A stretch of 6,312 nt of DNA from Nitriliruptoraceae bacterium (GTDB lineage Bacteria; Actinomycetota; Nitriliruptoria; Nitriliruptorales; Nitriliruptoraceae), in assembly GCA_007116505.1 (NCBI GenBank), contig SKII01000025.1:1-6312 (forward strand), written 5' to 3'. Within the stretch, counting starts at the first letter, position 1; each line of letters begins with the position of its first letter. Positions 1 to 4,433 of this stretch are shown piece by piece. Under the pieces are notes generated by a model, which did not search any database, was not told the origin of the DNA, and saw only the letters and a program-made list of their open reading frames with translations. The translations under genes and the position numbers were made by a program.

Positions 1-520
1 CGCCGCCGGCGTGCCGCGCGCCCAGGCCGCGACGGTCCTCGGTGGCGAGCTGCTCACGCTGCTCGACGCCGCAGTGGATGCGGGTGCGCCAGCGCCGGCC
101 GTCGCGAACTGGCTCGCCGGTGAGGTCACCGGCCACCTCGCCGCGAGGGGCGTGACGGCGGAGGCGACGGGGCTCACCGGTGCCCACCTCGCGGAGCTCG
201 TCGCCATGGTCGACGACGGGACGCTGTCGTCCACGATGGCCAAGCAGGTCCTCACGGAGGTGCTCGAGTCCGGAGGGCAGGACGGGCCGCGCGCGGTCGC
301 CGCCGCACGGGGTCTCGAGCAGATCGGCGACGACGACGCGCTCGGCGCGGTCATCGCGGAGGTCGTCGCGGTCGAGCCGGACGCCGTCGCCGCCGTCCGC
401 GCCGGCAACGAGAAGGCGATCGGTGCGCTCGTCGGACGCGTCATGCGCGCGACGCAGGGCCGCGCGGACCCGAAGCGCACCAACGAGCTGTTGCGACGGG
501 CGATCGAGGACGCCGGCTGA
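1..520 (+). CDS. gatB: Asp-tRNA(Asn)/Glu-tRNA(Gln) amidotransferase subunit B, C-terminal part (5' end outside window)
   Basis: GatB is part of the GatCAB complex, which amidates mischarged Glu-tRNA(Gln) and/or Asp-tRNA(Asn) in the cytoplasm. Only the last 172 codons are visible, the first complete codon starting at base 2; the catalytic cradle domain lies outside the window. What is seen is the helical linker and the GatB/YqeY tail domain that contacts tRNA. Motifs, numbered from the first visible residue, are ANWLAGEV (35-42), GTLSSTMAKQVLTEV (73-87) and GNEKAIGALVGRVMRATQG (135-153), followed by a DPKRTNELLRRAIE end; all closely follow the family consensus. The gene ends in TGA at 518-520, 29 bases before the next gene, so co-transcription is likely. 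A GTG at base 11 is internal and not the start. Identification is by recalled family motifs; YqeY-like standalone proteins are the only alternative, and they lack the ANWLxGE segment. Confidence 0.93.
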   Translation, partial: AAGVPRAQAATVLGGELLTLLDAAVDAGAPAPAVANWLAGEVTGHLAARGVTAEATGLTGAHLAELVAMVDDGTLSSTMAKQVLTEVLESGGQDGPRAVAAARGLEQIGDDDALGAVIAEVVAVEPDAVAAVRAGNEKAIGALVGRVMRATQGRADPKRTNELLRRAIEDAG

Positions 521-549
521 CCGGCCGGCCGGGGGAGCGGAGGATCGGC

Positions 550-2154
550 ATGGGCAGCGTCGACTACGTGGTGGTCGGTGCGGGCTCGGCCGGCTGCGCG
601 CTCGCTGCGGGGCTCGTCGAGCGGACCGACGCGCACGTGCTGCTCGTCGAGGCGGGTCCCGAGGCCCGCGACTCGCGCATCGCCATCCCCGCCATGGCCG
701 GCGACCTGTGGTTCGGGCGCAACGACTGGGCGTTCGTCACCGAGCCGCAGCCCGGCCTCGGCGGTCGCCGCGACACGTGGCCGCGAGGGAGGGTCGTCGG
801 CGGGTCCTCCGCCATCAACGCGATGATGTGGGTCCGTGGGCTCGACGTCGACTTCGACGGTTGGGAGGCCGCCGGCGCGACCGGCTGGGGGGCGGCGCGC
901 ATGAACGCGCTGTTCGAGGCCATCGAGGACGATGAGCGTGGGCACGCTCCGACGCGCGGGGTCGGCGGAGCGATGCGCGTCGAGCGCCAGCGCGACCCGA
1001 GGCCGCTCACCCTCGCGTTCCTCGACGCCTGCGCGGCGCTCGGCATCCCCATCGTCGATGACTACCACGCCCGCCCTGACGGCGCGGCGCTGACGATGGT
1101 GACGCAGCGGCGCGGACGGCGTGTCACCGCCGCCGATGCCTTCCTCTCACCGCACCGGGCGGGCCGCGGGCGGATGCCCCTCGGCCCGGGCCGTCTCAGC
1201 GTGCGGACCGGCACGGGCGTGGACCGGCTCGTCATCGAGGACGGTCGGGCCGTCGGCGTCGAGCTGCGCGTCGGCGGGGAGGGCCGGACCGTCCGCGTGC
1301 GCGGGGAGGTCCTGCTCGCGGCCGGTGCGGTGATGACACCCGCGATCCTCCAGCGCTCCGGGATCGGGCCGGGGGAGGAGCTCGCGCGTCACGGCATCAC
1401 GGTGCGCGCGGACCGGCCGGCGGTCGGCTCGGACCTGCAGGACCACGTCGCGTCCGGCATGGTCGTCGGGACCGACGGCGGCAGCCTGTACGGCGCGGAC
1501 CGCGACCCGCGCACGCTCGCACGATGGATCGCCACGCGACGCGGGCCTGCGACCTCGAACCTCGGCGAGGCGGTCGCGTTCCTCCGCAGCGACGACGACG
1601 AGCCGGCGCCCGATATCGAGCTCCTCGCGATCCCCGCGCCGATGCTGGACCACGGCCGGACGCGTTTCCGCGAGCACGGCATGACCGTCGCGGCGATCGT
1701 GCTCACGCCGGAGAGCCGCGGTCGGGTCGGGCTCCGCTCCGCCGATCCCGCGGTCCCGCCCCTCGTCGACCCCGGGACGTTCACCGATGCCGACGGCCGC
1801 GACCTCGACCGCATGGTCGGGGGCCTGCGGACCGTGCAGGCGCTGCTCACGGGGACACGCGCGCTCGGCCGACGCGTGACGGGACGGCTCAGCCCGACGG
1901 CGCCGCTGCACGACGTCCGTGACCTCCGCGAGCATGCGCGCGCGACCGCGCAGACGCTCTACCACCCGGTCGGCACGTGCCGGATGGGGGCCGACGAGGC
2001 GGCGGTCGTCGACCCGGAGCTCCGCGTCCGTGGCGTGGCGGGGCTCCGCGTGGCCGACGCGTCGGTGATGCCGCGCATCGTGCGTGGACACACCAACGCG
2101 GCCAGCATCGCCATCGGGATGCGCGCCGCGGAGCTGGTCACCACCGGCCCCTGA
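550..2154 (+). CDS. GMC-family FAD-dependent oxidoreductase (choline dehydrogenase-like)
   Basis: This 534-residue protein has the usual length of bacterial glucose-methanol-choline (GMC) oxidoreductases. The N-terminal dinucleotide-binding motif GAGSAG is at residues 10-15, with the ribose-binding acidic residue in LLVEAG (E34). GMC signature 1 is RGRVVGGSSAIN (79-90), and signature 2 is GAVMTPAILQRSGIG (259-273). The C-terminal block carries the likely catalytic histidine in HPVGTCRMG (H472) and a second polar pair in GHTNAAS (H514, N516). No signal peptide or membrane segment is visible, so it is probably cytoplasmic. The family oxidises alcohols (choline, polyethylene glycol, aliphatic or aromatic alcohols) using FAD; the sequence does not tell me the substrate, and the neighbours do not either. 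ATG 550 is chosen because GGAGG at 539-543 lies six bases upstream and the FAD motif begins a few residues in. It follows gatB by 29 bases, so it may be read from the gat transcript. Its last three codons lie in a tandem repeat. Confidence 0.92.
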   Translation: MGSVDYVVVGAGSAGCALAAGLVERTDAHVLLVEAGPEARDSRIAIPAMAGDLWFGRNDWAFVTEPQPGLGGRRDTWPRGRVVGGSSAINAMMWVRGLDVDFDGWEAAGATGWGAARMNALFEAIEDDERGHAPTRGVGGAMRVERQRDPRPLTLAFLDACAALGIPIVDDYHARPDGAALTMVTQRRGRRVTAADAFLSPHRAGRGRMPLGPGRLSVRTGTGVDRLVIEDGRAVGVELRVGGEGRTVRVRGEVLLAAGAVMTPAILQRSGIGPGEELARHGITVRADRPAVGSDLQDHVASGMVVGTDGGSLYGADRDPRTLARWIATRRGPATSNLGEAVAFLRSDDDEPAPDIELLAIPAPMLDHGRTRFREHGMTVAAIVLTPESRGRVGLRSADPAVPPLVDPGTFTDADGRDLDRMVGGLRTVQALLTGTRALGRRVTGRLSPTAPLHDVRDLREHARATAQTLYHPVGTCRMGADEAAVVDPELRVRGVAGLRVADASVMPRIVRGHTNAASIAIGMRAAELVTTGP

Positions 2155-2190
2155 CCGGCCCCTGACCGGCACCCGACCGGCCCCTGACCG
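2143..2190. repeat. 11-bp direct tandem repeat, four units plus four bases
   Basis: Units ACCGGCCCCTG occupy 2143-2153, 2154-2164, 2165-2175 and 2176-2186, followed by a partial ACCG. Units 1, 2 and 4 are identical; unit 3 (ACCGGCACCCG) differs at two bases. Unit 1 codes the last Thr-Gly-Pro of the GMC oxidoreductase, and its TGA stop spans the junction with unit 2. Gain or loss of whole units would therefore leave the protein unchanged while altering the distance to dxs. The repeat is seen directly; any function is unknown, and replication slippage is the simplest origin. Confidence 0.9.
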
Positions 2191-2193
2191 TGG

Positions 2194-2217
2194 GGTCCGT
2201 GCGGTCCGTGCGGTCCG
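2194..2217. repeat. 9-bp direct tandem repeat, 2.7 units
   Basis: The unit GGTCCGTGC is found at 2194-2202 and 2203-2211, then a partial GGTCCG at 2212-2217. It starts three bases after the 11-bp array and ends just where a -35 box for the proposed dxs promoter would fall. It could be simple slippage or a regulator-binding direct repeat; sequence alone cannot decide. Confidence 0.75.
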
Positions 2218-2237
2218 GCGTCCCCGACCACGTGCCC

Positions 2238-2243
2238 TACCTT
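2238..2243 (+). promoter_or_regulatory. candidate -10 box of a dxs promoter
   Basis: TACCTT fits the actinobacterial TAnnnT -10 pattern and would start transcription around 2249-2251, leaving a short leader before the ribosome binding site. No good -35 hexamer is visible at the expected distance (about 2215-2220). Many actinobacterial promoters have poor -35 boxes, so this is only a candidate. Confidence 0.3.
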
Positions 2244-2258
2244 GCGAGGCACCAGCAC

Positions 2259-2266
2259 GGAGGAGG
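2259..2266 (+). promoter_or_regulatory. ribosome binding site of dxs
   Basis: GGAGGAGG lies seven bases before ATG 2274. It decides the dxs start against an in-frame upstream GTG at 2190, whose extra 28 codons merely translate the tandem repeats and intergenic bases. Confidence 0.8.
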
Positions 2267-2273
2267 CGGCGAC

Positions 2274-4199
2274 ATGCTGCTCGAGCGCATCACGTCGCCG
2301 CGCGACCTCCATGACCTCTCGATCGACGAGCTCACGCAGCTCGCGGTGGAGATCCGCGAGGCCATCGTGGTCGCGGTCGCCCGCTCCGGCGGTCATCTCG
2401 GGCCGAACCTCGGCGTCGTCGAGCTCACCATCGCCCTGCACCGGGTGCTCGACTCGCCCCGCGACCGCATCGTGTGGGACACGGGCCATCAGGCCTACGT
2501 GCACAAGATGCTCACCGGCCGCGCCGCGGACTTCAGCTCGCTGCGCACGGCAGGGGGGCTCGCCGGCTACCCCGCGCGCGACGAGTCCGAGCACGACATC
2601 GTCGAGAACTCCCATGCCTCCACGGCGCTGTCGTGGGCCGCGGGCCTCGCCTGGCCGGAGCGTGCGCGGCCTGCAGCCGAGCGTCGGCGCACGGTCGCCG
2701 TCGTCGGGGACGGCGCGCTCACCGGAGGCATGGCCTACGAGGCGCTGAACAACATCGGCCACCACGACCTCCCGGTGACCGTGATCCTCAACGACAACGG
2801 GCGCTCCTACGCGGCGACCGTCAGCCGCCTGTCGCAGCGCGTCGCCGGCATCCGCACGGACCCTCGGGTGCACCGCCTGCGCGACCTCATCGACCGCATC
2901 AACGCTCGGCTGCCGTGGTCGCGCTTCGCGCAGCGCGTGACCGACGCGAACGTCCGTGCGCTCAAGACCGCCGTCTCCGACGCACCGGCGCTGCAGTCGT
3001 TCGTGGAGGCGCTCGGCGTGAGCTACCTCGGCCCGTTCGACGGGCACGACGTCGCCGCGCTGGAGCGCGCCATGCGCCAGGCGCAGCGCGTCGATGGCCC
3101 GGTGCTGCTGCACGTGCTCACGGAGAAGGGCAAGGGCTACGCACCGGCCGAGCAGGACATCGAGAAGCGGCTGCACGACACGTCGCAGTTCGATCCTGAG
3201 ACCGGCCTCTCGACACGCTCGAGCAGCCGGAGCTGGACCGCGGAGTTCAGCGACGCGATGCTCGAGCTCGCCCGCGAGCGCCCCGACGTCGTCGCGTTGA
3301 CCGCCGCCATGCCCGGCTCGACGGGGCTGCTGCCCCTCGCGCTCGAGGCGCCGGAGCGTGTCATCGACGTCGGTATCGCCGAGCAGCACGCGGTGACCTC
3401 CGCCGCGGGTCTCGCGCACGCTGGGCTCGTCCCCGTCCTCGCCGTCTACTCGACGTTCCTCTCCCGCGCCTTCGACCAGCTCAACCTCGACGTGGGGCTC
3501 CACGGCGAGCACGTCGTGCTGGTGCTCGACCGTGCGGGCATCACGGGTGACGACGGTCCGAGCCACCACGGGGTGCTCGACATGGTGCTCGGGCTGCGCG
3601 TGCCCGGACTCACCGTGCTCGCGCCGTCGTGCGACGCCGAGCTCGTGGAGCTGCTGCGGACGGCCGTCGACCTCGACGGGCCCGTGCTCGTGCGCTTCCC
3701 GAAGGGCGCGGTCGTGCCGAGGTCGGCGCTCGGTCCGCGGGCGGCCGACCCGGTCGCACCGCTGGCGTCCCGGCGCCTGCGTGACGGGGCCGACGTGCAC
3801 ATCGCCGCGGTCGGTGACCGGGCCGCTGCCGCCCTCTCCGCGGCCGCCATCCTCGCCGAGCAGGGCATCGAGGCCGCCGTGCATGACGTGCGCAGCGTGC
3901 GGCCGCTCGACCCCGGCCTCGTCGCGACGCTCGCCGAGGCGCCGCTCGTGGTCACGGTCGAGAACGGACTCGTCGACGGTGGTGCCGGCACGGAGATCGG
4001 CGCCCGCATCCGCGAGGCCGTCGGACCGCATGCGGTCCCGCCGCTCCTCCACCTCGGCGTCCCCACGGCCTACATCCCTCACGGCGACCCGGGCCGGATC
4101 GTCGCCGGGCTCGGCCTCGACGCCGCTGGCATCGCCGCCTCGATCGCCGCTGCGCTGTCCTCGGCGCCGTCCCGGGAGGACCGGACGGTCCGCGGATGA
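2274..4199 (+). CDS. dxs: 1-deoxy-D-xylulose-5-phosphate synthase
   Basis: DXS condenses pyruvate and glyceraldehyde 3-phosphate to 1-deoxy-D-xylulose 5-phosphate with loss of CO2, the first step of the MEP isoprenoid pathway; the product also feeds thiamine and pyridoxal synthesis in many bacteria. The 641-residue cytoplasmic, homodimeric type protein shows all expected parts: SGGHLGPNLGVVEL (38-51, substrate-contacting H41), WDTGHQAY (68-75), ESEHDIVENSHAS (104-116), the thiamine-diphosphate/Mg motif GDGALTGGMAYEALNN (145-160) with NDNGRSY (173-179), then the central domain GIAEQHAVTSAAG (367-379) with catalytic E370, SRAFDQ (397-402), DRAGITGDDGPSHHG (419-433) with H431, and the C-terminal domain ending GVPTAYIPHGDPGR. 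E370 and H431 fall at the same numbers as in E. coli DXS. After NDNGRSY the sequence reads AATVSRL where many homologues have a Pro in place of the second Ala, a minor difference. The stop codon overlaps the proposed ilv promoter, and no terminator precedes it. Confidence 0.97.
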   Translation: MLLERITSPRDLHDLSIDELTQLAVEIREAIVVAVARSGGHLGPNLGVVELTIALHRVLDSPRDRIVWDTGHQAYVHKMLTGRAADFSSLRTAGGLAGYPARDESEHDIVENSHASTALSWAAGLAWPERARPAAERRRTVAVVGDGALTGGMAYEALNNIGHHDLPVTVILNDNGRSYAATVSRLSQRVAGIRTDPRVHRLRDLIDRINARLPWSRFAQRVTDANVRALKTAVSDAPALQSFVEALGVSYLGPFDGHDVAALERAMRQAQRVDGPVLLHVLTEKGKGYAPAEQDIEKRLHDTSQFDPETGLSTRSSSRSWTAEFSDAMLELARERPDVVALTAAMPGSTGLLPLALEAPERVIDVGIAEQHAVTSAAGLAHAGLVPVLAVYSTFLSRAFDQLNLDVGLHGEHVVLVLDRAGITGDDGPSHHGVLDMVLGLRVPGLTVLAPSCDAELVELLRTAVDLDGPVLVRFPKGAVVPRSALGPRAADPVAPLASRRLRDGADVHIAAVGDRAAAALSAAAILAEQGIEAAVHDVRSVRPLDPGLVATLAEAPLVVTVENGLVDGGAGTEIGARIREAVGPHAVPPLLHLGVPTAYIPHGDPGRIVAGLGLDAAGIAASIAAALSSAPSREDRTVRG

Positions 4200-4224
4200 C
4201 GCTCCCGCCCGCACGGGCTACGCT
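4196..4224 (+). promoter_or_regulatory. candidate promoter of the ilv leader-ilvBN operon
   Basis: ATGACG (4196-4201; four of six bases match TTGACA) is separated by 17 bases from TACGCT (4219-4224, fits TAnnnT). The -35 box includes the TGA stop of dxs (4197-4199). Transcription would start near 4230-4232, directly ahead of the leader's ribosome binding site, giving a very short untranslated segment as is common for attenuator leaders. The spacing is ideal, but such short motifs are easily found by chance. Confidence 0.45.
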
Positions 4225-4232
4225 CAGTGGCC

Positions 4233-4240
4233 GAGGAGGA
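4233..4240 (+). promoter_or_regulatory. ribosome binding site of the ilv leader peptide
   Basis: GAGGAGGA ends five bases before ATG 4246. It is as strong as the sites of the large genes around it, which supports real translation of the short leader frame. Bases 4232-4239 (CGAGGAGG) are exactly complementary to 4314-4321 (CCTCCTCG) within the leader's own Leu codons. Confidence 0.75.
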
Positions 4241-4245
4241 CCATC

Positions 4246-4332
4246 ATGTCGAGCACCACGCCGTCCGCGCAGCGCGTCACGTCCGCGCGTCGTGCAGGCG
4301 TGCTCGTCGACGGCCTCCTCGTAGTCGTGTAG
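4246..4332 (+). CDS. ilv operon leader peptide (28 codons)
   Basis: The frame runs from ATG 4246 to TAG 4330-4332 and has a strong ribosome binding site. It begins MSSTTPSAQ, has a basic stretch with Arg at residues 10, 15 and 16, and ends GVLVDGLLVVV. Of the last ten residues eight are Val or Leu (residues 19, 20, 21, 24, 25, 26, 27, 28), at codons 4300-4308 and 4315-4329. The codon at 4321-4323 is GTA, a rare valine codon in such a GC-rich genome, which may help the stall. The peptide itself probably has no function; its translation senses charged Val and Leu tRNA. No Ile codon is present, so control would follow Val and Leu rather than Ile. It lies 46 bases after dxs and 101 bases before ilvB, and its stop codon touches the first hairpin. 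The composition and the position ahead of ilvB make a chance open frame unlikely. Confidence 0.8.
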   Translation: MSSTTPSAQRVTSARRAGVLVDGLLVVV

Positions 4333-4355
4333 CGCGCGTCCGCTCCGACGCGCGC
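4332..4355 (+). other. GC-rich RNA hairpin at the leader stop codon (pause or 1:2 type stem)
   Basis: GCGCGCGTC (4332-4340) pairs perfectly with GACGCGCGC (4347-4355) around a six-base loop (4341-4346). The stem starts at the last base of the leader's TAG, so a ribosome at the final Val codons or the stop would cover its 5' arm. It may be a polymerase pause hairpin. The 5' arm sequence CGCGCGTC also occurs at 4284-4291 in the leader coding region, giving the 3' arm a second possible partner. Confidence 0.65.
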
Positions 4356-4379
4356 GAACCTCCCTTCCCAGGGAGGTTC
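4356..4379 (+). terminator. terminator-like attenuator hairpin before ilvB
   Basis: GAACCTCCC (4356-4364) pairs perfectly over nine bases with GGGAGGTTC (4371-4379), loop TTCCCA (4365-4370). The next bases are TCTCGT, only a weak T-rich tail, so termination would rely on stem strength, as in many actinobacterial attenuators. The hairpin directly abuts the upstream stem (4332-4355) with no spacer. It lies 54 bases before ilvB, and as no other terminator follows dxs it could also end dxs read-through transcripts. Confidence 0.65.
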
Positions 4380-4419
4380 TCTCGTGAAGGGGGCGGGAGA
4401 GGCCCGGTGAGGGCAGGAG

Positions 4420-4425
4420 AAGGAG
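4420..4425 (+). promoter_or_regulatory. ribosome binding site of ilvB
   Basis: AAGGAG is eight bases before ATG 4434 and lies in a purine-rich run (4387-4426). It supports ATG 4434 over the second in-frame ATG at 4440, which would be 14 bases away. The pyrimidine-rich 4360-4367 segment of the terminator-like hairpin is complementary to 4419-4425 with one bulged base. Confidence 0.7.
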
Positions 4426-4433
4426 ACGACGAC

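Larger units (their letters stand above)
4231..4433 (+). promoter_or_regulatory. ilvB leader region, probable ribosome-mediated attenuator
   Basis: This untranslated leader of ilvB holds a short Val/Leu-rich open reading frame with its own ribosome binding site, a GC-rich hairpin beginning at its stop codon, an abutting terminator-like hairpin, and then a purine-rich stretch with the ilvB ribosome binding site. That order is the signature of transcription attenuation by ribosome stalling on scarce charged Val/Leu tRNAs, known for the ilvBNC operon of Corynebacterium glutamicum and predicted in other actinobacteria. Seen: the elements. Known: the mechanism in the family. Inferred: that it works here. 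I could not find an unambiguous antiterminator. Confidence 0.7.

Noticed and set aside
512..525. GCCGG-CTGA-CCGGC stem at the gatB stop codon as a terminator
   Set aside because: Five-base stem with a tetraloop and no T-run, inside a 29-base gap; more likely a by-product of GC-rich sequence in an operon.
2179..2197. Hairpin GGCCCC/GGGGTC with a seven-base loop after the GMC gene as a terminator
   Set aside because: Only six pairs including one G-T, formed mostly by repeat sequence, and no T-run follows.
2190..2273. GTG start giving a 28-residue N-terminal extension of DXS
   Set aside because: The extension translates the tandem repeats, has no ribosome binding site, and ATG 2274 has GGAGGAGG at ideal distance with a normal DXS N-terminus.
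1959..4214. Long open frame on the - strand opposite the GMC gene end and dxs (751 codons)
   Set aside because: It is an antisense shadow caused by G/C at third positions of the real genes; the translation is low-complexity Arg/Gly/Val/Asp-rich with no family motif.
3532..4332. 266-codon + strand open frame overlapping dxs and ending at the leader stop
   Set aside because: Its first part is an out-of-frame shadow of dxs; only the last 28 codons from ATG 4246, with their own ribosome binding site, look real.
4227..4433. Upstream in-frame start extending IlvB by 69 residues
   Set aside because: It would run through the leader peptide gene and both hairpins in another frame; ATG 4434 has a good ribosome binding site and starts a canonical IlvB N-terminus.
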